From NCBI RefSeq assembly GCF_001730315.1, contig NZ_MIKC01000023.1, positions 124,001-188,000 on the forward strand: a DNA stretch of 64,000 nucleotides, given 5' to 3'. The DNA is from Enterococcus ureilyticus. Its GTDB lineage: Bacteria; Bacillota; Bacilli; Lactobacillales; Enterococcaceae. Below the pieces are notes generated by a model. That model did not search any database. It saw only the letters and a program-made list of their open reading frames with translations, and was not told the DNA's origin. Made by a program: the position numbers and the translations under genes. Each line of letters begins with the position of its first letter. The first letter of the stretch is position 1. This document shows positions 33,951 through 44,000 of the stretch, in pieces.

Positions 33951-33955
33951 CCTTT

Positions 33956-35203
33956 TTATTTTTTCTTATTTACTGCTTGTAAAATTAGAGAAAGACCCTT
34001 CATTACAGCACTTTGACGAATCGAGCGACGATCACGATTAAAATGTTGTAAAAAAGCAATCGTTGGTTTGCCTTTTTCAGCTAAACCGATCCAAACAGTC
34101 CCAGCTGGCTGATTTTCTAATTCATCCGGACCTGCTACCCCTGTAAACGAAACACCAAAATCTGCGTCTGCTGCTATCCTTGACTGTTCAGCCATGGCAA
34201 TGGCGCAAGCTTCACTGACTGTTCCTTCTTTTTCAAGCAGCGAGCGGTCAATACCTAGAAAAGCTGCTTTTGTTTCAGCAGAATACGTAACAAATCCCCC
34301 TTTAAAAACGTCTGAGACACCGGGAACATCACCTAGCGTACTTTGGAAGAGACCTGCTGTTAAACTTTCAGCAGCTGTTATCGTTTTTTTGTGTTTCTTC
34401 AATTCTTTTACTGTGACCTTGGCTAAACTATTTTCGTCTCCATAGCCGTAGAAATACTCGCCTACTAGAGCCATAACACTAGCTTCCAGACTATCTAATA
34501 GCTGTTGACCGACTTTTTCATCCCCACTCTTAGCCGTTAAGCGTAAGGTTACTTCATTGGGTTTAGCATATGGTGCGATCGTTGGATTGGTTTGTGTATC
34601 GATCAACTCTTTTAGCTCGGTAACGAGCTGAGATTCACCAATGCCATAAAAGCGTAGCACTCTGGATATCAGTTGTTCTTCTTGTGGGAAAAGCTCTTCT
34701 AATAATGGACGAGCATATTGTTGAAACATGGGCTTTAACTCATTCGGAGGTCCTGGCAATAGCAAATATGTCGTCCCCTGTTCGGTGATCAAGGTTCCAA
34801 CTGCTAGGCCTGTAGGATTTTGCACTGCGAGCCCTCCCTCAATCATCAGCGTTTGTCTTAAATTATTTTCTGTCATTTTATTTTTTGAAAACGCAAAAAA
34901 CTCATGAAGTCGAGCAAGTGCTTGTTCATCTTGGATCAAGGTATGGTGTATGTGTGCTGCAACAGTATCTTTGGTTAAATCATCGTCTGTGGGTCCTAAT
35001 CCACCGCATAAAACGATTAAATCACTTCGCTCTTGTGCTTCCTCTAAAATACTTTCTAAACGCTGAGGATTGTCTCCTACAACCGTATGATAATACACCT
35101 CGATTCCTAGATCTGCTAATTCTTCTGATAAAAATGTTGCATTCGTATTGACGACTTGTCCTAATAGTAACTCTGTACCAACAGCTATGATTTCTGCTTT
35201 CAT
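33956..35203 (-). CDS. cinA: CinA-like protein (competence/damage-inducible; nicotinamide-nucleotide amidase domain)
   Basis: A 415-residue protein with an N-terminal MoCF-like domain ([32 protein letters not shown]) and a C-terminal PncC-like amidase domain ([26 protein letters not shown]). In Gram-positives it is commonly encoded upstream of recA and co-induced in competence or damage; here it is 107 bases upstream. Length and motifs are typical. Confidence 0.95.
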   Translation of the reverse strand: MKAEIIAVGTELLLGQVVNTNATFLSEELADLGIEVYYHTVVGDNPQRLESILEEAQERSDLIVLCGGLGPTDDDLTKDTVAAHIHHTLIQDEQALARLHEFFAFSKNKMTENNLRQTLMIEGGLAVQNPTGLAVGTLITEQGTTYLLLPGPPNELKPMFQQYARPLLEELFPQEEQLISRVLRFYGIGESQLVTELKELIDTQTNPTIAPYAKPNEVTLRLTAKSGDEKVGQQLLDSLEASVMALVGEYFYGYGDENSLAKVTVKELKKHKKTITAAESLTAGLFQSTLGDVPGVSDVFKGGFVTYSAETKAAFLGIDRSLLEKEGTVSEACAIAMAEQSRIAADADFGVSFTGVAGPDELENQPAGTVWIGLAEKGKPTIAFLQHFNRDRRSIRQSAVMKGLSLILQAVNKKK

Positions 35204-35433
35204 TTTTCTCCTCTTCTCTAATAAGATACGTAAACGATTCCTATTTTCATTTTATCACAGGATTTTTTTTTACAACGCTTAAATGACTTACTTTTTTCAT
35301 TGAAGCAGGTAAATAATTACCATTTATATAATAATATGATACAATTTGTCTATTCGTATACCTGATCTTATGAACTAATTTATCGGCAAAAATGAGTCTA
35401 TTGGGCTCTCAAATTAAGGAGGAACATGGAAAG

Positions 35434-36582
35434 ATGTTAGCAATGATTGGTGTCTTAAGTTTTGTAGGGTTAATCGTCGGGGGCGTTTTATCCGTAAAAG
35501 CACTTATTAGGAAACAACCGAATAAAAAAGTTTTCATTTTAACAGGCGTTTGTTTTCTTTTGACTGCGGGAGCATTCGGATTAGATTCTTCTGTACCCGA
35601 AATAGAACTCGCTGAAAAATCGATTGAAACAAATGATCAAGGACTCGCAACAATCGTAGGATCAACCAATGACCAAAGTGAAATCACTGTTGATGGCGAA
35701 AAAATCAACACTAAAAATGGTGAATTTACTTATAAAGTAACGTTGAAGGATGATCAGCCAAAAAAGTTAACTTTCGTCGCGTCAATCGGTGATAGTGATC
35801 AAGCTGAAACCATCGAGGTCAAACCTTCAAAAGCTTTTATTGCCTTTTTAAATGAAGAGAAACAAGAGCAAGAAACGCTAAAAAAAGCTGAAACTGCTTT
35901 AGTTTTAGCTGAAAGTAAACCGACCCAAAAAAATTATGACGAAGCTTCAACTCGTATTACTTCTTTAACGCAGGAACAGACCGATTTCACTAAGCGTTTA
36001 GCCATCGTAAAAGAAAATGTGCCAATCTATGAAGCGGTTGAATTGGCCGAAACAAAACAAACAAAAGAACAGCTAGACTCTGCTACTGCTCTAGTTGCTA
36101 ATGCTACTTTAAATAAAGATTCTTTGGTACAGCGTCTAACAACGGTTCAACAAAAAATCACGGCAAAAGAAAAAGCGGAGAAACAAATCGCTGCTGCCCG
36201 AGAAGCTGTAGAAAAAGCCGAACAGGAACCGACAGATGATCATTACAATCAAGCAATTGCAAGAATCAAAGAATTACCTAATGGCAATCCTGATTTAACG
36301 AACCGAGCAAATAACGTCAAACAAACTTTGACTGCTCAAAAAGAAGAAGACAAAAAAGTTGCTGAAGCTCAAAAAGCTACTGAACAACAAGCCCAAGCGG
36401 CCGCTGCACAAACTCCCGAATCACAGGTACCAAATACACAAGCTGTCGGAAACACCATTTTAGTAACACCTACTGGATCAAAATATCATAATCGTAAATG
36501 CGGTAATGGCACTTACACTGAAGCAACCTTAGAACAAGCACAGGCAAGAGGCTTAACCCCGTGTTCAAAATGTTTTGGTTAA
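35434..36582 (+). CDS. Membrane-anchored protein with C-terminal Cys/His motif
   Basis: A 382-residue protein. Two hydrophobic segments (about residues 3-22 and 34-52) are followed by a beta-rich region with an immunoglobulin-like pattern (TIVGSTNDQSEITVDGEKIN). Then come three helical repeats of about 60 residues (KAETALVLAESKPTQKNYDEA and similar), an Ala/Gln linker, and a small terminal domain KYHNRKCGNGTYTEATLEQA ending TPCSKCF, which looks metal-binding. AAGGAGG lies about 11 bases before the ATG. The terminal motif recurs in secreted Firmicute proteins and nucleases. Function unknown. Confidence 0.7.
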   Translation: MLAMIGVLSFVGLIVGGVLSVKALIRKQPNKKVFILTGVCFLLTAGAFGLDSSVPEIELAEKSIETNDQGLATIVGSTNDQSEITVDGEKINTKNGEFTYKVTLKDDQPKKLTFVASIGDSDQAETIEVKPSKAFIAFLNEEKQEQETLKKAETALVLAESKPTQKNYDEASTRITSLTQEQTDFTKRLAIVKENVPIYEAVELAETKQTKEQLDSATALVANATLNKDSLVQRLTTVQQKITAKEKAEKQIAAAREAVEKAEQEPTDDHYNQAIARIKELPNGNPDLTNRANNVKQTLTAQKEEDKKVAEAQKATEQQAQAAAAQTPESQVPNTQAVGNTILVTPTGSKYHNRKCGNGTYTEATLEQAQARGLTPCSKCFG

Positions 36583-36649
36583 GCAATAAAAAAGAAGACA
36601 GGTGTAACTCTAAGAGTCACATCCCATCCTCAAAGGAACTTGAATAAAC

Positions 36650-36700
36650 GGTTGGTGCAGAAGTAATTCTTTCGGAAAAACTTCTGCACCAACCTTTTTT
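36650..36700 (+). terminator. Strong terminator
   Basis: GGTTGGTGCAGAAGT and ACTTCTGCACCAACC are perfect 15-base arms followed by TTTTTT, placed between two convergent genes. Confidence 0.85.
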
Positions 36701-36711
36701 ATTTACAACGA

Positions 36712-37500
36712 TCAATGCATAAATACATATGCAGAAATTAAGTACAATAGCCAAATATGCAGTGGATAGAATACATAAAAAAAGTTTTTCATGCCTCGTC
36801 CTTTTTCTCCATTGAACAACATAATAGGCAGTACAGCAAAAATCATCATCCATTGTGTCGAGCCTTGAAAAAAGAAAAATACTGCAGTCAAGGCAATTAA
36901 CATACATTGTAACCAACGGTGATTTTTAGCTAAATACAACAACGGAATCAACAAGACCATGAAACTATTTTCAGTAAATAGTAGTGCTGGAATAACATTC
37001 ACACCCCAGACTGCTACCATGATCGCACTTGGATTTGACATAAGTAACATTAAAATGCCTGATGAAATGATTGGAAACAATATGATCACAATCCCCAATG
37101 CTATCTTGCTAAACGTTTTGCTTGAACGCCCCTCCGAAATTTTATCGATGCCATACATCATCAATGTTCCGACTAAAAGATCACGAAAAATATTATTCAT
37201 TAACTGAACTTCTTCATAACCGACAATTTGCTGTAAAGTAAAACTTCCCAACGTCATGATGAGCATTCCTATATACAAACGCAACATATATTTCTCTTTA
37301 CTTCTTGTATGACTAAATCCGACCACACTAACAAAAAAGAAAAGTGTTGCAACAGGTCTTCCGAACCAATCCAACCAATCAGGTGCTCCCATTGGAACAA
37401 ACATCTGATGAATATGATCGATAAACATGAGAACAATTCCTATTATTTTTAAATCAAATGTTGTGAATCCTTTGAACTTACTTGTGGTTAAACTTTCCAT
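36712..37500 (-). CDS. TraX-like integral membrane protein
   Basis: A 262-residue protein with about eight membrane segments. The opening LKIIGIVLMFIDHIHQMF with its DHI motif and GRPVATLFFFVSVVGFSHTR are typical of the TraX/acyltransferase-like family first described for F-pilin N-acetylation. In Firmicutes such proteins are chromosomal and probably modify an envelope component; no conjugation genes are nearby. Single-gene unit. Confidence 0.8.
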   Translation of the reverse strand: MESLTTSKFKGFTTFDLKIIGIVLMFIDHIHQMFVPMGAPDWLDWFGRPVATLFFFVSVVGFSHTRSKEKYMLRLYIGMLIMTLGSFTLQQIVGYEEVQLMNNIFRDLLVGTLMMYGIDKISEGRSSKTFSKIALGIVIILFPIISSGILMLLMSNPSAIMVAVWGVNVIPALLFTENSFMVLLIPLLYLAKNHRWLQCMLIALTAVFFFFQGSTQWMMIFAVLPIMLFNGEKGRGMKNFFYVFYPLHIWLLYLISAYVFMH

Positions 37501-37605
37501 TATGACATGCTCCTTCCTAGTTTACCCAAAGTATTATAAAATAAAGGAATCTTTTTTGCCTTGGATTCCTCTTACAAGAGCCTATCAATAGTGTTAGATA
37601 GAATA

Positions 37606-37650
37606 AGAGAAGTTAAGACAAAACACCAAACGTTTTGTCTTAACTTCTCT
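37606..37650. terminator. Perfect 19-bp-arm terminator
   Basis: AGAGAAGTTAAGACAAAAC and its exact complement around a 7-base loop, directly after the oxidoreductase stop codon. Confidence 0.85.
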
Positions 37651-37659
37651 TCCTCATTT

Positions 37660-38283
37660 TTATTGATGAACACTAAAACGTTGATTTGGATGAGCATTTT
37701 TTTCAATCTCGTCGACCATTGCAATGGCATAGTCAGCATAAGAAATATAACTCTTACCATCTTTATCCGTTGCTAATTCTTCACCAGCTACAACATACTG
37801 ACCGGTTGCTGGGCCCTCTGCATCAAATTCTGCTGCTGGGCTAAGATATGTCCAGTTCACATTTTTAGCTGCTTCTAATAGATTAAGCCCTTTCCCCATC
37901 GCCGTAGCTAACGGCTTAAACCCATCTGGAAAATCTGGTGTTTCACTCAAACGTACAGTATGCTCAGGATCAACATATAGACTTCCCGCGCCTCCTACTA
38001 CTAATAATCGCGTTTTTTGATTGGTTAAGATATCGATCAAACGTTGTGTTGAGCCAGTAAATTCACTAACATCTCCCCAAAATCCTAGGGCGCTGACCAA
38101 AACGTCAAAGTCTGAGATATCCTCTGTCGTTAAACTATACACATCTTTTTCAAGAACAGGTGTACCATCAGTGATTTTTGCTGCATCACGAACGATAGCT
38201 GTTACGTCTAAGCCACGTTTTTTGGCCTCTTTCAAAATTGCTGAACCTGCTTTACCATTTGCTCCTAAAATTGCTACTTTCAT
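37660..38283 (-). CDS. NAD(P)-binding oxidoreductase, NmrA/atypical SDR type
   Basis: A 207-residue Rossmann protein with the dinucleotide motif ILGANGKAGSAILKEA at the N-terminus, then VSALGFWG and LLVVGGAGSLYVD. It resembles the YwnB/NmrA-like small NAD(P)H-binding proteins often paired with Rrf2 or other redox regulators. The Rrf2 gene lies just upstream and both promoters carry the same putative operator. Reaction unknown. Confidence 0.85.
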   Translation of the reverse strand: MKVAILGANGKAGSAILKEAKKRGLDVTAIVRDAAKITDGTPVLEKDVYSLTTEDISDFDVLVSALGFWGDVSEFTGSTQRLIDILTNQKTRLLVVGGAGSLYVDPEHTVRLSETPDFPDGFKPLATAMGKGLNLLEAAKNVNWTYLSPAAEFDAEGPATGQYVVAGEELATDKDGKSYISYADYAIAMVDEIEKNAHPNQRFSVHQ

Positions 38284-38306
38284 GTTTATTCTTCCTTTCT
38301 TCTAAT

Positions 38307-38331
38307 GAAACTTTTTTTGTTACATTTAAAT
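38307..38331. promoter_or_regulatory. Putative Rrf2 operator at the oxidoreductase promoter
   Basis: GAAAC-N7-GTTAC followed by ATTTAAAT, the same layout and spacing as at 38796-38820. Confidence 0.5.
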
Positions 38332-38352
38332 TTAAAAAGAGAAGAGACACGT

Positions 38353-38775
38353 TCAGGTCTCTTGTAGCTTAATTTGATGAATCACCTCAGATAAAGCGAT
38401 CTCTTTTAATTCGGCTTCCATGCTATGCTGTATTCTTGTATATTGCTCTTCTAAAGCCAGTTGAATATTTGCGCCTACTAGACAGTTTGGATTAGGGTTT
38501 TGATGGATATTGAATAGCTCATGTTCTAACTCAACTGCTTCATAGATATCATATAGGGATATGTCTTCTGGCTTTTTCAGTAAATAGGTCTGGGTTGCCC
38601 CTCTACTTGTATGAATGAGTCCAGCTTTTTTCAGCTTGCTCATCAATCGTCTAACAACGACTGGATTCGTATTGACACTAGATGCGATCAATTCAGAATT
38701 AACACGATTGGGTGGTCCGATTTCAATCAAACTGAGGATATGGATCGCAACACTTAATTTCGTCGACATGGCCAT
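38353..38775 (-). CDS. Rrf2-family transcriptional regulator
   Basis: A 140-residue winged-helix regulator: STKLSVAIHILSLIEIG, VNTNPVVVRRLMSKLKKAGL (recognition helix), SRGATQTYLLKKPEDISLYD. It has a single cysteine (NPNCLVG) where Fe-S members carry three, so it resembles the cysteine-poor YwnA/CymR side of the family. GGAGTG lies six bases before the chosen ATG. It probably represses itself and the adjacent oxidoreductase gene through the GTAAC-N7-GTTAC dyad. Confidence 0.88.
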   Translation of the reverse strand: MAMSTKLSVAIHILSLIEIGPPNRVNSELIASSVNTNPVVVRRLMSKLKKAGLIHTSRGATQTYLLKKPEDISLYDIYEAVELEHELFNIHQNPNPNCLVGANIQLALEEQYTRIQHSMEAELKEIALSEVIHQIKLQET

Positions 38776-38795
38776 GTCTATCACTCCAACTCTTA

Positions 38796-38820
38796 GTAAC
38801 ATTCTAAGTTACATTTAAAT
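38796..38820. promoter_or_regulatory. Putative Rrf2 autoregulatory operator
   Basis: GTAACATTCTAAGTTAC is a dyad with five-base arms, followed by ATTTAAAT, upstream of the Rrf2 start. Confidence 0.55.
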
Positions 38821-38865
38821 CTTACTGCTATTAAGGAAAAATGTCAACAAAAAAATAGCCATCGT

Positions 38866-39702
38866 TTAACTTGTATAAGAAGTCAGCGATTGAACCCACG
38901 ACTTATAGCCTAATTCAGTCATTAAATCGAGCAGTTCCGTATACGTTCGATTTCGATAAATGCTATCTTTCTCAAGCAAAATCTTTTCAATAAATAGATC
39001 ACTCATTATTTCTTGATAGAGTTTATTTTTTTGATTCGCATATTGTTTGGCTTTTTCAAAGTAACTGACAGCTTTTTCAGGCTGTCTAGCCTCCATCATC
39101 CGTTGCCCCATGTTTAAAGATAAGTGGATTTTCACATTATTTTCTTTCGTAAAACCGTCATACTTCGAAAATTCTTTGATTGCTCGATCATAAAGAAACA
39201 CAGCTTCTTCTATTTCGAATACGTTCAAAAAATTATTCAAGCAACGAAAATCAAAGAACAACCAATTCTCTAAATCAAATAATCTTGGACGTATATATAA
39301 CGCAACATCCTCTACTGTTAGTCCTGCTGTCAAACCATTTTCAAGCAAAGCCAGTTGAGAGAGTAAAAATAATTCGTAAAATTCAGTGCTTTCCTGTTTA
39401 TTCTCACTAATTTGTTTTGTTACTTCTAATAACATTGATTTATTTTTGTAATTTTCTGCTTGAATCAGTTTAAGGTAATAGTGCTCATAGCGGCTTGGCA
39501 AGAAATCTCTATTGATATACATAAATTCATCTAAGGTAACGGTCAATCTTTCCAATAACTTTAAAACCTTGTCAAAACTTGGAATAAAGCGCTGGTTTTC
39601 AAATCTGGATAAATTAGAACGACTCATGATTCCCTGACATAATTCTTCTTGGCTAAGACTTCTTGACAGGCGAATTTGTTTGATTGTTTGTCCAAAATGC
39701 AT
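38866..39702 (-). CDS. Rgg/GadR/MutR-family transcriptional regulator
   Basis: A 278-residue regulator with an N-terminal XRE-type HTH (FGQTIKQIRLSRSLSQEELC, MSRSNLSRFENQRFIPSF) and a C-terminal helical repeat domain as in Rgg peptide-responsive regulators. AGGAGG precedes a double ATG; the second (39702) has the better spacing. It is divergent from an MFS gene across a short region holding a perfect palindrome. No small peptide pheromone gene was recognised next to it. Confidence 0.82.
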   Translation of the reverse strand: MHFGQTIKQIRLSRSLSQEELCQGIMSRSNLSRFENQRFIPSFDKVLKLLERLTVTLDEFMYINRDFLPSRYEHYYLKLIQAENYKNKSMLLEVTKQISENKQESTEFYELFLLSQLALLENGLTAGLTVEDVALYIRPRLFDLENWLFFDFRCLNNFLNVFEIEEAVFLYDRAIKEFSKYDGFTKENNVKIHLSLNMGQRMMEARQPEKAVSYFEKAKQYANQKNKLYQEIMSDLFIEKILLEKDSIYRNRTYTELLDLMTELGYKSWVQSLTSYTS

Positions 39703-39719
39703 CATGGTCCTCCTCGAAA

Positions 39720-39739
39720 TTGTTGCGTATACGCAACAA
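39720..39739. promoter_or_regulatory. 20-bp perfect palindrome in the Rgg-MFS divergent region
   Basis: TTGTTGCGTATACGCAACAA is perfectly symmetrical. It lies immediately upstream of the Rgg ribosome site and about 60 bases before the MFS gene; a likely operator for the Rgg-type protein. Confidence 0.55.
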
Positions 39740-39799
39740 AAAACTGGTTTATTTTTCATCATGGTACCATACTTGAGAACGATTTAGGAGGGGATCATA

Positions 39800-40990
39800 A
39801 TGAAAAAAATAAGTACAGAAGTAAAAGTATTGCTACTAGGAACATTGTTTACTCGGACAGTCCTATTTATGAGTACTCCTTTTTTGGCAATCTATCTTTC
39901 CAATAAATGCCATTTTTCAGCACTTCAAATTGGCTATATTCTAGGTGTTGGGCCTTTGATCAATGTTTTAGGTAGTCCTTTGGGTGGTTTTTTATCTGAC
40001 AAATTCAATAGCCGTACGATCCTCACTTATATTCCAATTTTGTGGGGCGTCACTTTTTCCTGTTTTTACTTTGCTGAATCTTTTTATTTGTTCCTATTGT
40101 TAAATGCTCTTAATGGATTGTGCTATGTTATTTTTGAACCAACTTCAAAAAAAGCATTGTCATTTCATTCCAAACCCGAGCAACGAATCATCGTTTATAA
40201 TTTTAGATATGCCGCAATCAACATTGGTGGTTTTTTAGGTCCGTTACTAAGCTTGTTGTTTCATGTCAAACATTCCCTTCGTTCTTACTTACTATTAGGG
40301 ATTTTGTATATTCTTTATGGCATTGCCAATAGGTTTGTGATGCCCCTATCTCCAGCCAATACGAAAAAGGTTTCCTCTGAATCAATCGAGGAATCGAAAC
40401 TGACTAAAACAACGTTTGTTCCTTATCTTTTACTGCTCGCAGGAATCACTTTTTCCTATTTTGCGTACGCTCAGTTCAATTCAACCGTTCCACAGTTTCT
40501 TGCGAGCAGTGCACTCTTTGATGATGGCGTTAGATTGTATAGTTTGATTTTGACTATGAATGCAGCGATGATCTTACTTTTACAATTCCCTGTTTTAAGA
40601 GTTACGAAATCTTTTTCTTCCTATTCGATTATCACGGCAAGCAATAGTTTTTTTTGTCTCAGTTTGTGGTTATTGCCTCAGGCCTCTCATTCTATTGCCG
40701 TATTTTTTATTGCGCTGACCAATAGTCTAGGAGAATTATTGTTAGGTGCACGCTTTGACTTTTTGATTGATTCCCTTGCCCCTAGCCACAACAAGGGATT
40801 TTATTTTGGATTAGCGGAATTGACAAAACTAGGTAATTCACTAGGACCTGTCGTCGGCGCTCTCTTTATTCACTATTTTTCTATTGATGGTTATCAACAA
40901 TTATTTTTTATGCTCGGGCTAATCACGCTAGGAGGGATTCCATTTATTCGTTTGAGTGCCTATTACGCAAAAAAAAGACATCCATCTTAG
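39800..40990 (+). CDS. MFS transporter, drug/metabolite efflux type
   Basis: A 396-residue protein with about 12 membrane segments. The A-motif-like loop GGFLSDKFNSRTIL lies between helices 2 and 3, and a central cytoplasmic loop (TKKVSSESIEESKLTKTTF) between helices 6 and 7. TTAGGAGGGG precedes the ATG. Divergent from the Rgg-type regulator, which probably controls it. Substrate unknown. Confidence 0.88.
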   Translation: MKKISTEVKVLLLGTLFTRTVLFMSTPFLAIYLSNKCHFSALQIGYILGVGPLINVLGSPLGGFLSDKFNSRTILTYIPILWGVTFSCFYFAESFYLFLLLNALNGLCYVIFEPTSKKALSFHSKPEQRIIVYNFRYAAINIGGFLGPLLSLLFHVKHSLRSYLLLGILYILYGIANRFVMPLSPANTKKVSSESIEESKLTKTTFVPYLLLLAGITFSYFAYAQFNSTVPQFLASSALFDDGVRLYSLILTMNAAMILLLQFPVLRVTKSFSSYSIITASNSFFCLSLWLLPQASHSIAVFFIALTNSLGELLLGARFDFLIDSLAPSHNKGFYFGLAELTKLGNSLGPVVGALFIHYFSIDGYQQLFFMLGLITLGGIPFIRLSAYYAKKRHPS

Positions 40991-41038
40991 GCTTCTCTAG
41001 AACACAAGAAGTCTAAGATGAACGCAATTGATATTCTA

Positions 41039-44000
41039 TTACTCTACAATAATTTGCTTACTACTTCCACCTGAATTTTCAAAATGAATTGTGAAAGTTG
41101 CTGTTGCTTCATCATATGTGATTCCTTCACTCAACGTCAAAATTTTAGTGAAATCCTTTGGTAATTTGACCGTCATCACAGTATTTGACTGAGTAGGGTC
41201 TGATAATACGTAAGTTTTCTTGCCATCATTATTTTTGCGCATTAACGACACAGCTTTGTTAGAAGTGATGCCAGAAATGCTGCCGCCGGTGTCTTTCCAG
41301 ATGTTTATACCTAAATAATGAGCTTTTTTTAATTCTACCGCTTGGATATCTGCTGAATTGGCTAAAATCGTTACTGGCTTTTCTGCTGCATATGTTTTCA
41401 TTCCTGCTTCATCAATTCCCGGTAGTGTTACATATGCGTATTGCTCGTTCGTAGGATTTTTCCCGTGATTAAGAAGAAACTTCCGATAGTTTCCTATATA
41501 AACATCATTACTTGGAAAAGCTTCATTGATATCAGCATAGGTGCCTTTACGAACTTCACTGATCACATCCACTGTAGTATTCCCTGGGAAATAGTACCCG
41601 ATATTCGCCTTTTGGTGGTCAGATTTTAAAAGTAACCATTCTTTAGCACTACTTTCTTTGGTCTCTTGTATCGGGCCGTTGTTTGATAAGACTTGATACG
41701 TATAGTCATCATTCAACAAACGATTATCTACGATCGTTTCGATTGAAGCTGTGGTATTCCCTGTAATACCCGCTCCAAGCGCCACAATTTGTCCATCTAT
41801 TACAAACCATGATTTTTTCCCTTGAACATTCATCGGCAATACCGTACCATTATTTTTTGTACCGGTTTTGTTTAGTGCCATCCCTACAACAGCTTGATCA
41901 TCCAGCGCTACCCCACCAACCCAATTTTCTTTTGACGTAACAGTAGTAAAAGATGAGATTTCGTCTTTTAAAGGAATAGTGTCAACTGTGGTGCCTGGTA
42001 AGCGATACGGATCGACAGTTGGCCAGTATGCTGAATTAAACTGAACCTGATCATCATTATATAAATAGATCATACCATCTGCTGTATGCCAACCACGTTT
42101 ATTTTCTTTATTCCCTGCTTCAAAGGATGAAATCCGACTAGAATACAGACTCAATCCCAACTGGTAATTTGGTGTTCTTTGGACAAAGCGATCCATAGAA
42201 GCATACATTTTCGTACCAATAAACGGCAATGCAGCCCCAGTAATCAGTGAATCATCTAATAATGACATCGTCATCTGCAAATCATTATAATCTCTCGCAT
42301 TGGTTAAGTAATACGTAGGATTTTCTTTCATCCAATATTTAGCTGCTTCTTTGAATTTTTGTTGATAGTCCGCTGGAGCAAATTTGGATACGATTAATAA
42401 ATTATAAAGTGTAGTGGAACCATAGCCGGCTTTCGTTTTAGCAGGTGCTCTAGAAATTGAGCGACCATTGACGCCTGGCATCATTTCTCCTTGATAGATC
42501 AGAGGAATAAAGGCCCTGTCAATATTTTCAACGAATGACTGCACGATATCTGGTGCCATTTCAAATTTAGAATCTTTAGTGATCGCTAAAATCTGTCCAA
42601 CACCTTTCATCAATACATTTCCGTATGAACCTGTATAGGGAATATTATTATGCTGAATAAATGAGCCGTCTTGATAAAAGCCATCGCCTTTATTCACAAG
42701 TTTGAACACCTCTACGATACTACTGGATGCTTGGCTGATTTTCCCTTCGTTTTCTTGTAAAATCCCCAATGCTAAAACGGTTTGAGCAAGATCTGTCCGG
42801 TTAGCTCCCGAGGTCACAAAATTTGGGATAAATGCTAAATCGACAAAATCCCCTTGGGTTTTTGTATACAATTGCTTAAATGGATCTGGCACATAGCCAC
42901 TCATTGCTGCTGTATATTGCTGTTGCTTCGCTTGTGAGATGTTCTCTCCAAGGATCATTAAAATCCCAACAAATTTTTGCGGCACACCGATTTGCCAATC
43001 CCACCAATTGCCATGATATTTTTTTCCATCATAACCTTTTTTAGTGACCATAAAATCGAGACCACTTTCGATTGTTGCGGCAATTTGCTGATCTTTGTAA
43101 TAAACACTCCCCTTGGTACCATAGGCTAACGCTAATTTCTGTAATTTAGTAAATTGGGTCGTCAAATCTGCGGAAGGGGTGTTTCCTTGTTCAACAGGCC
43201 ACAGAAATGTTCGATTTGGCTCTTTATTTAACGCTTGATATAATTGCTCCGCTTCTTCAGAAAGTTTTTGAACATATTGAACAACGGTCGTGTTTGTTGC
43301 ATCATATTGCTCAGAGACCAATTGATTTTTCCATTTTTCTTTTAAACTAGTATATTCATTTGTTCCCTCTTCAACAGGAATACTTCCTACCTCCCCACTA
43401 CGCATTGACAATACATTCAATTTTGATAAGTTTCCAAACAAACGAATTCCTGAGTAGCCATTCCAATCGCCATCAATAGAAGCGGAGGTATTGGGATAAA
43501 TCACTTCATTATTTTCATACAAGACTTGATCGTTCAAAAAGGCTTTAATACTTTTCCCTTCATAACGAATCATCAATTTATAGCGTTGTCCTGAAATCAA
43601 TGTTGCTCCAGTGATATTAGTGAGCCATTTACCTCCTGGTTGCCCTAATTGCCACTGGCCATCGCGGGTATAAGCGAAAGACTGCCATTTTTTTGAGTCT
43701 TGTACATCACCACGGAAAACCAAACCAAAATTCGTTTGTCCTTCGTATAAAAAAGTATATTCTAAATCACCCGCACTTCTAGCTCCTGCATTTTTGTTTA
43801 GGGAAACCGATTCTAGACTTGTTCCCTGTTTAGTATTTCCAATAGTCAAACCATTGCTGCCAATCACTTTATCAGACTTTCCAACAACATCCTGCCAATC
43901 ACCTATTTGCTTAGTAAAATCCGACTCATAAAAACTATTCGACGTTTGATTGTTTTCTATTCCCTCTTCTGCAAAGCTCTTACTATTCATTCCATACGAA

